A stretch of 64,000 bases of DNA from Paracoccaceae bacterium. GTDB lineage: Bacteria; Pseudomonadota; Alphaproteobacteria; Rhodobacterales; Rhodobacteraceae. Position 1 is the stretch's first letter. Every line of letters starts with the position of its first letter. This document shows positions 49,221 through 58,262 of the stretch, in pieces. Below the pieces are notes generated by a model. That model did not search any database. It worked only from the letters and a program-made list of their open reading frames with translations, and was not told the origin of the DNA. Where the stretch lies: assembly GCA_003567315.1 (NCBI GenBank), contig PWZT01000037.1, positions 62,001 through 126,000 on the forward strand, written 5' to 3'. Both the position numbers and the translations under genes were made by a program.

Positions 49221-49581
49221 CAGATCCTCCATCAGTTTGGTGTCAGGAAAACGCTCCAGAGCGGCGTTCCATCCAGAACTCACGGAAGCGTGAATGCGAC
49301 CCGGTCGATTGCCATATGGCAGCAATCGGCGGCCATCGCCGTCCCAACGAAAAATCGGGGAGCGCGTGTTTTTTTTCGGGATTATCACGGGCTCCAACAC
49401 GTTTGTCGAGGAAATGCGCGGCCTGTGCGCCTCGATGCGGCGAGGGGCGCGCGCGGGCGGAGCAAACCTGCAACACGCCCCGTTCACCGCCCTGGTCTTG
49501 CGGCTCGGCCCGCTTGCGCCCCCGGGGACACAGACAACGACACGCCCGCATCACCGATGGGCGAACAAATGGAGGAAAGCG
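49221..49581. other. Divergent promoter region, 361 bases
   Basis: The region lies between the DUF1127-like gene and the OLD-type ATPase gene. It contains an eight-T run near 49369-49376. No gene or clear operator is seen. Confidence 0.5.
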
Positions 49582-51795
49582 ATGCGCCATGTGAGCGAGT
49601 TTCAGATCGACGCCAACCAGCAGTCGGAGACGGCTGTGCAAGAAGCCCTCAACGATCGGGTCACCCTGACCCGCTTTCGGGTCAGCAATTTCCGCTCGGT
49701 CACGGATTCCGGCTGGTTGACACTGGACCAGGTGACAGCACTGATCGGCGTGAACGAATCCGGCAAGACCAACCTGTTGCTGCCGCTCTGGAAGCTGAAC
49801 CCGGCCAGCGGCGGCGAGATCGTGCCGATCTCGGACTATCCAAAAGCGCTGTTCGCCACCATTCGCAACGCGCCGGAACAGTTCCAATTCGTCACTGCCG
49901 AATTCGACACTGGCGCACAGGCGGCGCAGCTGGCCGAGATGGCGGGCATCCCTGCGGCGCAGGCGCGGCGCGTATCGGTCGCGCGGCTCTATGACGGTGG
50001 CTATCAGATCGCCTTTCCGGATTTTGTCCGCGACAGCGATGCGGCACATGCCCGCGCGCTTGAGGCGCTGACCGCGGCGCGCGATGCGCTCGCGGAGCTC
50101 GACGATCCCTTGCAGGCCGACGCCGCGAGACTGGTGGCTGTGTTGCTGATTGATCTGAATGGCGCGGAGCCGGTGACAGGCAACGACCTACGGCTGGCGC
50201 GCAATCGCGTGGCTGCGCTCATCCCCGAGGATCCGCCCGCCACCAGCCATGTCATCCCACTGCTGCGCCGCCTGCAAAAATCGCTTGGCCAGGCCATGGC
50301 GGCGATGATCCAGCCCGATCCGGCCACAAGGGACACCCTGCGCCGCGCGGTTCTGGAGCGGCTGCCGCGCTTCGTGTATTACTCGAATTACGGCAACCTC
50401 GATAGCGAGATCTATCTGCCGCATGTGGTCGAGAACATGGGCCGCAGCGATCTGGGCGCAAAGGAGGGGGCCAAGGCGCGGACCTTGCGGGTGCTGTTCG
50501 ACTTCGTGGGCCTCAAGGCGTCCGAGATCCTCGAACTGGGGCGCGATTTCCGCGAGCTGCGCGAGGAGGCCGAGGCCCGCATGATCGCCGAACAGGGCCG
50601 GACCGGGCGCATTCGCAGCCTGTGGATGCGCGTGCGCAACGAGGGGCACCAGCCCGATCCGGCGTTGCTGGAGCAGATATCCACGTCAAAGCGTACGCGC
50701 TCGATCCTGCTGCAATCGGCCGGAACCAAGCTGACCGAGCGGTTTGCCGAGTGGTGGCGGCAGGGCGATTACCGTTTCCGCTTCGAGGCGGATGGCAGCC
50801 ATTTCCGGATCTGGGTCGCTGATGCCCGCCGCCCGCAGGAGGTGGAGCTGGAGCACCGCTCGACCGGGCTGCAATGGTTCCTGAGCTTCTTTCTGGTCTT
50901 CCTGCATGAAGCCAAGGGCGCGCATGACAATTGCGTTCTGCTGCTCGATGAGCCGGGCCATTCGCTGCACCCGCTGGCGCAGCGCGACCTCTCAGCCTTC
51001 TTCGACGGGCTCGGCGCAGGGAACCAGATCGTCTATACCACGCATTCTCCGTTTCTGGTCGATGCCGACCGGCTGGCCCGTGCGCGCAAGGTCTTTGTCG
51101 ATACCGATGGCTCGACCCGCGCCACGGGCGATCTGTTGCTGGCCGAGGGCACGGACACCCAGCGCGGCGCCGGTTTCGCAGTGCGCGCGGCGCTGAACAT
51201 GGCGGTGGCCGAGGCCAGCCTGCAGGGCGCGCGGCCAGTGCTGGTGCAGGGGCAGGTGGAGCAGCGTTATCTGAGCCTCATCAAGACACTGTGCACCGCG
51301 AAAGGCCAGTTCCTGCCCAGCCATGACATCGTCTTCGCGCCTGCCTGCAACGCAGAGATCATGCCGGTCATGGCGCGGATGCTGAGCGATGCCGATACCG
51401 GGCAGCCGCCAGTACTGATCGACGACAGCGCGGCAGGCCGGGCGATGAAGGCGCAGCTCAGAAGTGTCTGCCCGGTCCTCGATCTTGGCGCGCTGATCGG
51501 GCTGCAGGGTGCAACCATCGAGGATCTGATGCCCGGGGCGGAAATGGCCATGCAACTGGACCGGGTCGAACGCCGCCCGGAGCGGCTCTTCGCTGACCAG
51601 TTCGACCCGGACCGGCCTTTTGCTGCGCAGGCCGATGCATGGGCCGCAGCAGAAGGGATCGTGCTGGTTTCTGACTGGCGTCTGCGGCTGGCGGAACGGA
51701 TGCAGCGCCGTCTGCTGGGCGAGGCGCGCGCGACCCTCGATGGCGAAACCCTGACACGCTGGACGCGTGTGCTCGATCACCTCGCGCGGGGTTGA
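49582..51795 (+). CDS. OLD-family ATPase with TOPRIM-like domain
   Basis: The 737-residue protein has an ABC/SMC-type ATPase: Walker A in TALIGVNESGKTNLL (about residue 55), signature-like LEHRSTGLQWFLSFFLVFLHE, Walker B in NCVLLLDEPGHSLHPLAQRDL and switch His in VYTTHSPFLVDADRL. The C-terminal part resembles the OLD nuclease TOPRIM domain: RPVLVQGQVEQRYL where an active enzyme has LVEG, then PPVLIDDSAAGR and TIEDLMPG. OLD proteins are nucleases used in phage defence and DNA repair. The Gln for Glu change casts doubt on nuclease activity. GGAGG precedes ATG 49582. No GajB-like helicase is adjacent. Confidence 0.8.
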   Translation: MRHVSEFQIDANQQSETAVQEALNDRVTLTRFRVSNFRSVTDSGWLTLDQVTALIGVNESGKTNLLLPLWKLNPASGGEIVPISDYPKALFATIRNAPEQFQFVTAEFDTGAQAAQLAEMAGIPAAQARRVSVARLYDGGYQIAFPDFVRDSDAAHARALEALTAARDALAELDDPLQADAARLVAVLLIDLNGAEPVTGNDLRLARNRVAALIPEDPPATSHVIPLLRRLQKSLGQAMAAMIQPDPATRDTLRRAVLERLPRFVYYSNYGNLDSEIYLPHVVENMGRSDLGAKEGAKARTLRVLFDFVGLKASEILELGRDFRELREEAEARMIAEQGRTGRIRSLWMRVRNEGHQPDPALLEQISTSKRTRSILLQSAGTKLTERFAEWWRQGDYRFRFEADGSHFRIWVADARRPQEVELEHRSTGLQWFLSFFLVFLHEAKGAHDNCVLLLDEPGHSLHPLAQRDLSAFFDGLGAGNQIVYTTHSPFLVDADRLARARKVFVDTDGSTRATGDLLLAEGTDTQRGAGFAVRAALNMAVAEASLQGARPVLVQGQVEQRYLSLIKTLCTAKGQFLPSHDIVFAPACNAEIMPVMARMLSDADTGQPPVLIDDSAAGRAMKAQLRSVCPVLDLGALIGLQGATIEDLMPGAEMAMQLDRVERRPERLFADQFDPDRPFAAQADAWAAAEGIVLVSDWRLRLAERMQRRLLGEARATLDGETLTRWTRVLDHLARG

Positions 51796-51804
51796 TTTGC
51801 GACT

Positions 51805-51828
51805 GGGGCGGCCTGGCCTGGCCGCCCC
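51805..51828. terminator. Stem-loop after the OLD-type gene
   Basis: GGGGCGGCC and GGCCGCCCC form a perfect 9-base stem with a 6-base loop, 10 bases after the stop. There is no T-tract on either strand, so termination is uncertain. Confidence 0.45.
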
Positions 51829-52003
51829 AAATGCCATCGGGTTTTGCAAAATCACTGGCACGGGCGCGACCCGTATTCAATGCAACAGGATTCACGGAAC
51901 CGGGCTGCGGAACGTGTTTCATGGTCCCGGACACAGCCCGCCAGACACCGAGCCTGGGCAAGTGTGGCGCGGCTCTGGCGTCAAAGCCACGCGTTTCATC
52001 CAT

Positions 52004-52453
52004 CTAGAGACCGTCGATATCGGCCGCGACCAATGCGCCGATCTTTTCCAGCGGATGATGGACAAGATCCTTGTCGATCTCGGCCAGCACAACTTTCTGC
52101 GTGGCAGGCGACATCTCCTGACGCAGAACTGACAGGGTCTTGGGCGGCGCAACCACAACCAACCGCGCGATACCCTGTTTCTTGACCAGCTTGTTGATCT
52201 TTTCCGCGACCACGGCCGCGAAACGGTCGCGCGCAATCTGTTCATGGTCGGTCAGCTCGAGGGCGGAAAGCTGCTGTTTTCCGGTATCCTGCATCCGCCC
52301 GGGCCGGTCTGCCAGTTCCATATCCGGCCCGTCGCTTTTTTCCCGCTCATGCAGGCTCAGCCGTGGCTTGTCCGGGGTGCCCGTATTCTCGAGGAACAAG
52401 GCGGTATCTCCGCCCGCAACAACGATCCAGGTTCCCTTGGCCAGCAATGCCAT
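52004..52453 (-). CDS. Host-attachment-type protein (PF10116/baeRF-like)
   Basis: The 149-residue protein reads TWIVVAGGDTALFLENTG, then DHEQIARDRFAAVVAEKINKL, LVVVAPPKTLSVLRQEMSPATQKVVLAEIDKDLVHHP. This matches the family named protein required for attachment to host cells, which has an eRF1-like fold. The name comes from an Agrobacterium phenotype and may not reflect the molecular role. GGAGA precedes ATG 52453. It stands alone. Confidence 0.82.
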   Translation of the reverse strand: MALLAKGTWIVVAGGDTALFLENTGTPDKPRLSLHEREKSDGPDMELADRPGRMQDTGKQQLSALELTDHEQIARDRFAAVVAEKINKLVKKQGIARLVVVAPPKTLSVLRQEMSPATQKVVLAEIDKDLVHHPLEKIGALVAADIDGL

Positions 52454-52964
52454 GCAATTCTCCTTTGTTCGGGTGCCGAATACCGGCACAAGTAATCCGG
52501 CATCCGCGATCCGGAACGCCGTCTTTGCCCAGCGTATCTAACCAGCCAGGCAGTTCAAGCATTCCCGGCATTATGCGCCTCCTCAGAAGCATGAAACCGC
52601 CAAGCCCGCGATTGTGGCCTGTCGCGTCGGCCCCAGCCGAGTCTCTCGAGCGCGATCGGGAAATAACTTTGTCTGCTATTTTCGTGACAAGCGTTACAAA
52701 TGACTTCATTTTGTGCTTAATTCAGATCATATTGTAATAGTAAGGATATCTTTCAGAACTTTTGCCCAACCAACCTGTGTTAGCATAATCATCGATGAGG
52801 CGCAGTAGGGGTCGCAAACAGACTTCGGGCGCGCATTCTTGAGACTTGACGCGAAATTGATGCAGTGAATACTGTATCCAAAATCCAATCGGGCCGAACC
52901 CGAGATCTACCACCAAGATCCGCCCCGCCGAGGGCGACACAAACTCGCAACAAGGGAGACGACC
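52454..52964. other. Regulatory region before tctC, 511 bases
   Basis: The region is unusually AT-rich between about 52665 and 52800 compared with its surroundings. It has no supported gene; the 72-residue minus-strand ORF has no ribosome site. It holds the candidate tctC promoter and operator near 52846-52883. Confidence 0.6.
52846..52883 (+). promoter_or_regulatory. Candidate tctC promoter overlapped by a GntR-type operator
   Basis: TTGACG at 52846 with -10-like AATACT/TACTGT 16-18 bases later is overlapped by ATACTG-TATC-CAAAAT (52868-52883 region). On the minus strand this reads ATTTTGGATACAGTAT, 14/16 identical to the palindrome in front of the gntR gene at 61484. Repressor binding here would cover the -10. 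Confidence 0.6.
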
Positions 52965-53942
52965 ATGTTCCTATCGAAACTTAAGCTCAAAGCGACCGCC
53001 GCCACAGCGGCCGCAGCCATGATGGCCATTGCACCGACGCTGGGCGCGGCCAGCCCGCTGGGCAGCGACCCGCTGCGTCTGGTCATCCCTTTCGGCCCGG
53101 GCGGCGGCAGTGACATCACCGCGCGCGTGCTCTCGGCCACAGCGCCCGAATTCTGCGGCCCGCGCATTGACGTCGTCAGCATGTCCGGCGCCGCCGGGCT
53201 GGAGGCCGTGAACTTCGTGCGCAATGCCGAACCCAATGGCCACACATTGCTGGTCTCGGATTACGGCCCCATCGTCACCTCCGGCTATATCGATGATGTC
53301 GACTGGAGCCATGACGACTGGCAGCCGGTGATGAATTTCACCGAATGGCAGCCGACGGTTTACACCCGCCCCGATCACCACATCCAGACCATTGATGACT
53401 GGATGGCTTACGCCGAAGAGAACCCCGACACTGTGACCTTCGGCCATGCCTCGCCACTGGGCATCGTGCATCTGCCGCTGATCCTGCTTGAGGAAACGAC
53501 CGGGATCCAGAACGTGCATGTGCCGACCTCGGGTGGCGGCGAGACGCGCAGCCTCGTGATGGGTGGCCATATCGATCTGGGCATGACCCTGCCCGCCTCG
53601 ATCGCGCCCGAAGTCGCCTCGGGCGAGTTGACCGCGCTGGGTGTGTTCTCGGAAGAGCGTGCGTCGCAACTGCCCGACACGCCGACCTTCCGCGAATCGG
53701 GCTATGACGTGGTGCTGCCCGCCTGGCTGATGATCTTCGCGACAACAGACGTGCCCGCCGAGACTGTCGAATTCCTGCAGGACTGCTTCATGGAAGCGCT
53801 GGAATCGCCGACAGCACAGGCCATGAACGACCGCGTGAATGCCGGGATCGAGCCGCTGAATTCCGAGGATGCCACCACGCTCTATCAGAACACGGTGGCC
53901 TCAATCGGGAACATCCTCCGCGACATCGGCGAGATCGAGTAA
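52965..53942 (+). CDS. tctC: Tripartite tricarboxylate transporter substrate-binding protein
   Basis: The 325-residue periplasmic receptor of the TctC/Bug family has a Sec signal (KLKATAATAAAAMMAIAPTLGAAS). The mature domain has LVIPFGPGGGSDITARV, the Bug-family ligand loop, and LPDTPTFRESGYDVVLPAWL near the C-terminus. It captures a carboxylate for TctA/TctB. GGGAG precedes ATG 52965. The ligand cannot be read from sequence; hydroxyproline-type compounds are suggested by the neighbouring enzymes. Confidence 0.92.
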   Translation: MFLSKLKLKATAATAAAAMMAIAPTLGAASPLGSDPLRLVIPFGPGGGSDITARVLSATAPEFCGPRIDVVSMSGAAGLEAVNFVRNAEPNGHTLLVSDYGPIVTSGYIDDVDWSHDDWQPVMNFTEWQPTVYTRPDHHIQTIDDWMAYAEENPDTVTFGHASPLGIVHLPLILLEETTGIQNVHVPTSGGGETRSLVMGGHIDLGMTLPASIAPEVASGELTALGVFSEERASQLPDTPTFRESGYDVVLPAWLMIFATTDVPAETVEFLQDCFMEALESPTAQAMNDRVNAGIEPLNSEDATTLYQNTVASIGNILRDIGEIE

Positions 53943-53964
53943 TCAGCCGCTGACCAACCCCGCC

Positions 53965-53980
53965 CCGCCCCCCTGGGCGG
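53965..53980 (+). other. Short hairpin between tctC and tctA
   Basis: CCGCCC-CCCT-GGGCGG forms a 6-base stem in the 121-base gap after tctC. Such a hairpin could stabilise the tctC message or attenuate reading into the membrane genes. There is no T-tract. Confidence 0.35.
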
Positions 53981-54063
53981 CGCGTTTCATTCTCGCCCCG
54001 GAATGGTGACGGCCAGTCGCCGGGGCGCACCCCCTGACTGCAGCCTGAAAACGGGGTCAGCTC

Positions 54064-55584
54064 ATGTTTCTTGATGCCTTTGCCGACGCGCTTCTTCTCG
54101 CCTTCAGCCCCGAGGTCATCTTCTTCGTCGCGATCGGGATTGCCATGGGGATTACTCTTGGCGCCATCCCCGGCCTGAGCGGCGATATGGCCATCGCCAT
54201 CCTGCTTCCAGTCGTTTTCGTCCTCGAACCTGCGGCGGCACTCGGACTGCTCACAGGGATATACAAGGGCGGCATGTTCGGAGGGTCGATATCCGCGATC
54301 TCCTTCGGGGTGCCGGGCACGCCCGGCTCCGCCGCGACCGCGATCGACGGCTATCAGGCCAAGCTCAATGGCACCCCCAACAAGGCACTGAACACCGCGC
54401 TCTACTCCTCGGTCATCGGCGATTCCACCTCTGACCTGGTGCTGATATTTCTGGCGCTGCCCCTGGCCATCGTCGCGCTGACCTTCGGCCCGGTCGAGTT
54501 CTTCGCGCTCTATGCCTTCTCGCTCCTGCTGATTTCGGCGCTGACCAAGGGCAAGGTCGCCAAGGGCGTCGCGATGGCAGCACTCGGCATCCTGCTCGCG
54601 ATGATCGGGCGTGACCCGGTCGGGGGCTCGGTGCGGCTGACCTTCGGCATCCCCGAACTTGCGGGCGGGCTGGCGCTGATCCCGGTGCTGGTGGGCATCT
54701 TCGCTGTCTCCGAGCTGATCATCCAGCTTGGCCGCGCCTGGCTCGAGCGCGCGCAGAGAATCACCGCCGAAACCGAGAAGCGCGCCGAGAGCCTGCTGGG
54801 CGATTATGACCCGGCCAAGGACAAGCTCACCTTCGCCGAATTCCGCGCCACCTGGAAGGCCACCTCGATCGGCACCACCATGGGCACGCTGGTGGGCGCC
54901 CTGCCCGGCGCGGGCTCGTCGCTGGCGGCCTTCATCAGCTACGGGCTGGCGCAGCGCTTCTCGCGCAAACCCGATGAGTTCGGCAAGGGCTCGCTCGAAG
55001 GCGTCGCCGCCGCCGAGGCGGGCAACAGCGCCACCTCGGGCTCGACGCTGATCCCGCTTTTCGCCTTCGGCATCCCGGGCTCGGCCACGGCAGCGCTGTT
55101 TGGCGCGGCCTTCATCCTCATGGGCATGACGCCTGGGCCGCGGCTGATCTATGACCACACGGATGTCATCTACGCGCTGTTCCTGATTCTGATCTATGCC
55201 AATCTGATCAATCTGGTGCTGTCGCACTTCCTGCTGCCACTCTACTCCAAGATCGCGATGATCCAGTCGCGGATCCTGCTGCCCATCGTCTGCGTGCTGG
55301 CGATCCTCGGCACTTTCGCAGCGGGCAATTCGGTGATCGATGTCTATGTGCTGCTCTTCGCGGGGCTGTTCGGCGTGGTGCTGCGGCTCTACAGCTTCCC
55401 GCTGGCGCCGTTGATCCTGGGCTTCATCGTCGCCCCGGGGGCTGAACGCGCACTGCGTCAGGCGTTGCTGATCGGGCGCGGGGAATGGACCTCGCTGCTC
55501 TCCAGCCCCATCGCCATCGGGCTCTATGCCACGGCAGCGATCATGATCATCACCTTCACATTCATCCTGCGCGAGCGCAAATAA
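54064..55584 (+). CDS. tctA: Tripartite tricarboxylate transporter large membrane subunit
   Basis: The 506-residue protein has about 12 membrane helices. IGIAMGITLGAIPGLSGDMAIAILLPV and TMGTLVGALPGAGSSLAAFISYGLAQRFSRKP are the two family repeats with the conserved GxxPGxxG. The second repeat leads into GVAAAEAGNSATSGSTLIPLFAFGIPGSATAALF. It forms the channel of the TTT transporter with TctB. It follows tctC in the common C-A-B order. Confidence 0.95.
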   Translation: MFLDAFADALLLAFSPEVIFFVAIGIAMGITLGAIPGLSGDMAIAILLPVVFVLEPAAALGLLTGIYKGGMFGGSISAISFGVPGTPGSAATAIDGYQAKLNGTPNKALNTALYSSVIGDSTSDLVLIFLALPLAIVALTFGPVEFFALYAFSLLLISALTKGKVAKGVAMAALGILLAMIGRDPVGGSVRLTFGIPELAGGLALIPVLVGIFAVSELIIQLGRAWLERAQRITAETEKRAESLLGDYDPAKDKLTFAEFRATWKATSIGTTMGTLVGALPGAGSSLAAFISYGLAQRFSRKPDEFGKGSLEGVAAAEAGNSATSGSTLIPLFAFGIPGSATAALFGAAFILMGMTPGPRLIYDHTDVIYALFLILIYANLINLVLSHFLLPLYSKIAMIQSRILLPIVCVLAILGTFAAGNSVIDVYVLLFAGLFGVVLRLYSFPLAPLILGFIVAPGAERALRQALLIGRGEWTSLLSSPIAIGLYATAAIMIITFTFILRERK

Positions 55585-55601
55585 GCCAGAGGGAGGCTGC
55601 C

Positions 55602-56081
55602 ATGAAAAGCACTCTGACCGCCATGCTGAGCCGACAGGATTTCTACACCGGGCTTGTGACGATCCTTGTCGGTGTGATCGGGCTTCTCGATATTGCCTAT
55701 GGCAACTGGCGTCCTGGTCCCGGGATCGGGCCGCATGCCTTCCCGCAGCTTGCCTATATAGCGCTGGTCATCGCGGGGCTGGTGATCTGGATCGATGTGG
55801 CGCGCGGCAAATCCGATGAGCGCCCCGATTACCTGCGCGTCACGCTCTCCACGGGCGTAGCGCTGGTCGCAATCGGGATGGGCATGTTCTGGCTCGCGGG
55901 CAAGCTGGGGCTGGGCGTGAGCGTTCTGATCACGCTGATCGGCACCAGTTTCCTGCTCACGCGCGACCCGCTCAAACACTGGCAGAGCACCATCCTGGTG
56001 CCCGTCATCGCCAGCATCGTGATCTGGATTCTCTTTGTCTGGCTGATCAATATCCCCCTACCACGCGGCCTGCTGATCTGA
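55602..56081 (+). CDS. tctB: Tripartite tricarboxylate transporter small membrane subunit
   Basis: The 159-residue protein has four predicted membrane helices (FYTGLVTILVGVIGLLDIAYG, AYIALVIAGLVIWID, TGVALVAIGMGMFWLAGKLGLG, VPVIASIVIWILFVWLINIPLP) and GPGIGPHAFPQLAYIAL, as in TctB proteins. GGGAGG precedes ATG 55602, 17 bases after tctA. It converges on the enzyme operon, with 27 bases between stop codons. Confidence 0.92.
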   Translation: MKSTLTAMLSRQDFYTGLVTILVGVIGLLDIAYGNWRPGPGIGPHAFPQLAYIALVIAGLVIWIDVARGKSDERPDYLRVTLSTGVALVAIGMGMFWLAGKLGLGVSVLITLIGTSFLLTRDPLKHWQSTILVPVIASIVIWILFVWLINIPLPRGLLI

Positions 56082-56108
56082 GCCTCTGCCACGGAAGCGA
56101 GCACCCCG

Positions 56109-57140
56109 TCACTGCCGCGCGGGCCATGTATCATTGAGCCTGTACCCGCGCGGCCATGGGTCTTCGGGGTCGAGCAAAAGCTGGCGCGTGTCGGTGATCC
56201 AGCCGCGCCCCGAGATCTCGGGCAGCACTGCCGGCAACTCGCCCACACGCGCCTCGCCCATGATCCGCCCCTGAAAGCGCGAGCCGATCAGCGAGCGTGC
56301 TGTCAGCACCTGCCCCGGCGCGATCTGCCCGCGCTGATGCATCAAGGCAAGCTGCGCGGAGACCGCCGTGCCTGTGGGCGAGCGGTCCACTTTCGCGGGC
56401 TCGATCACCACAGCATGACTGACCTCGGGCCCCTCTGCGCCCGCAACCGGCGGGCTCGCCATCAGGCAGAAGGAGATATGCTGCCAGTCCGGGTTCTCGG
56501 GATGCGAGAAGCCAAGCTGCGCATTCGCCGCCGCCGTGATCCGCGCGCCCGCCTCGGCGATGTCGCGCGCCTCATCTGCGGCCATTATGAAACCCAGCGC
56601 ATTGGCATCGACCACCACGAAACTGTCGCCGCCATAGGCAGTGTCCACGCGCAAGGTGCCAAGCCCGGCAACTTCGAGCGCGACGTCGAGTTGCCCTGCG
56701 AAAGAAGGCACATTGCGCACGAAAATACGCCGCGCCTTGCCCCCCGCACATTCGGCGCGCACATGGATCAGCCCGCCCGGCGCTTCCAGCACCATCTCGG
56801 TCACAGGCTCCTGCATCGGGATGATCCCGGTATCGAGCAGCACTGTGGACACGCAGATCGAGTTCGAGCCCGACATGGGCGGCGTGTGCTCGGGCTCCAT
56901 GATGATGAACCCCATCTGCGCGCGCGGATCCTTTGGCGGCACCAGCAGGTTGATATGGCGAAACACGCCCCCGCGCGGCTCATGCAGCACGAAATCGCGC
57001 AAGCTGCCATCGCGATGGATCCAGCGCGCCTGCTCCCAGACGGTCTTGCCCGGCGGCGGCGCCACGCCGCCCACGATCACATCACCCACTTCGCCTTCAG
57101 CATGGCAGCCGACAATCTGGATGGACCGTGTCGAGCGCAT
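56109..57140 (-). CDS. Proline-racemase-superfamily protein with Ser/Thr active site, probable 3-hydroxyproline dehydratase
   Basis: The 343-residue protein has the proline racemase fold ([37 protein letters not shown]). The first catalytic Cys position reads MSGSNSICV (Ser) and the second [11 protein letters not shown] (Thr). Canonical racemases and epimerases have Cys at both; trans-3-hydroxy-L-proline dehydratases keep Thr at the second. A dehydratase making pyrroline-2-carboxylate is therefore likelier than a racemase. It is last in the operon and its ATG overlaps the enolase-family stop. The Ser at position one leaves the exact reaction open. Confidence 0.72.
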   Translation of the reverse strand: MRSTRSIQIVGCHAEGEVGDVIVGGVAPPPGKTVWEQARWIHRDGSLRDFVLHEPRGGVFRHINLLVPPKDPRAQMGFIIMEPEHTPPMSGSNSICVSTVLLDTGIIPMQEPVTEMVLEAPGGLIHVRAECAGGKARRIFVRNVPSFAGQLDVALEVAGLGTLRVDTAYGGDSFVVVDANALGFIMAADEARDIAEAGARITAAANAQLGFSHPENPDWQHISFCLMASPPVAGAEGPEVSHAVVIEPAKVDRSPTGTAVSAQLALMHQRGQIAPGQVLTARSLIGSRFQGRIMGEARVGELPAVLPEISGRGWITDTRQLLLDPEDPWPRGYRLNDTWPARQ

Positions 57141-58243
57141 CAGACCACCTCCAGCACAGGCTCGCCCAGGACGCGGCGATCCGGGGTTACACCCAGCCCG
57201 GGCCGGTCCGCAGCCTGCATCCGGCCATTGATGCGCTGCGGGGCATCGGGCGCGATGGTGACAGTGCCATAGCTGTTGAAATCCGTGGCCGAGAAGGCGA
57301 AATCGCTTGGCGTGGATTGCGCCAGATGCGCGATGGCCGCCGTGACGATATCGCCGCCCCATGTATCCTCGATCGTCATCGGCACCCCGGCCGAGAGGCA
57401 CAGATCGCGCATCTGCCGCGCGCGGGTCAGCCCGCCGACCTTGGAGATCTTGAGGTTGATCACATCCATCGCCCCATCGCCCAGCGCCCGCGTGAGCGCG
57501 CCGACATCGGTGATCACCTCATCGAGCACAAACGGCAGCGGGCTGCGTCGCCGGGTCGCGAGGCATTCCTCATAAGTGGGCGAGGGCTGTTCGATATAGA
57601 CATCGAGATCGCGCACCGCATTCACCACGCGCGCGGCCTCATGCATGGTCCAGCCCGTATTGGCATCGGCCACCAGCACTTCGCCCGGCTGCATCGCCTC
57701 GGCGCAAAGCCTAATCCGCGCGATGTCGCTGTCGGCATCGGCGCCGACCTTGAGCTGGAAGCGCGTATAGCCCTCGGCGCGGTACTGCGCGACATTCTCG
57801 GCCATCGCGGCGGGTTCGATCTGCGAAATGGCGCGGTAGAGCACCACATCCTCCTGCGCCTTGCCGCCCAGCAGCGTCATCACTGGCTGGCCCGTGACCT
57901 TGCCCAAGATGTCCCAGCAGGCCACATCCAGCGGTGCCTTGGCGTAGGCATGGCCACGCAACGCCGCATCCATCCGCCGGTTCAGCACATCGAGCGCGCG
58001 CGGGTCGGCCCCGATCAGCGCGGGCGCGAGTTCCGCAAGCCCCGCGCGCACCCCGCGCGCGAAGGCCGGGAGATAGGCGGAGCCAAGCGGGCAGCTTTCG
58101 CCCCAGCCCGTGATCCCGGCATCGGTCTCGACCTCGACCACAGTGCTGTCGAACACCTCGACAAAATTGCCATTGGACCAGCTATAGCGGCCCTCCTTGA
58201 GCGGCAGATCGACCTGATAGGCGCGGATGGCAGTGATCTTCAT
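57140..58243 (-). CDS. Mandelate racemase / enolase superfamily enzyme, possible cis-3-hydroxy-L-proline dehydratase or hydroxyproline betaine epimerase
   Basis: The 367-residue protein has an N-terminal capping domain ([22 protein letters not shown]) and a barrel with metal ligands in [11 protein letters not shown] (Asp), VYIEQPSP (Glu) and FVLDEVITD (Asp/Glu). The second acid-base Lys lies in [10 protein letters not shown]. The usual KxK motif reads FQLKVG, so only its second Lys is kept. Enolase-superfamily members in hydroxyproline loci are known as cis-3-hydroxy-L-proline dehydratase and as betaine epimerase HpbD. The context fits either. ATG 58243 with GGAGACG upstream. Confidence 0.75.
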   Translation of the reverse strand: MKITAIRAYQVDLPLKEGRYSWSNGNFVEVFDSTVVEVETDAGITGWGESCPLGSAYLPAFARGVRAGLAELAPALIGADPRALDVLNRRMDAALRGHAYAKAPLDVACWDILGKVTGQPVMTLLGGKAQEDVVLYRAISQIEPAAMAENVAQYRAEGYTRFQLKVGADADSDIARIRLCAEAMQPGEVLVADANTGWTMHEAARVVNAVRDLDVYIEQPSPTYEECLATRRRSPLPFVLDEVITDVGALTRALGDGAMDVINLKISKVGGLTRARQMRDLCLSAGVPMTIEDTWGGDIVTAAIAHLAQSTPSDFAFSATDFNSYGTVTIAPDAPQRINGRMQAADRPGLGVTPDRRVLGEPVLEVV

Positions 58244-58262
58244 GGCAGCGTCTCCAGTCATG

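Noticed and set aside
52722-52940. 72-residue minus-strand ORF in the tctC promoter region
   Set aside because: It overlaps the promoter and operator and lacks a ribosome site.
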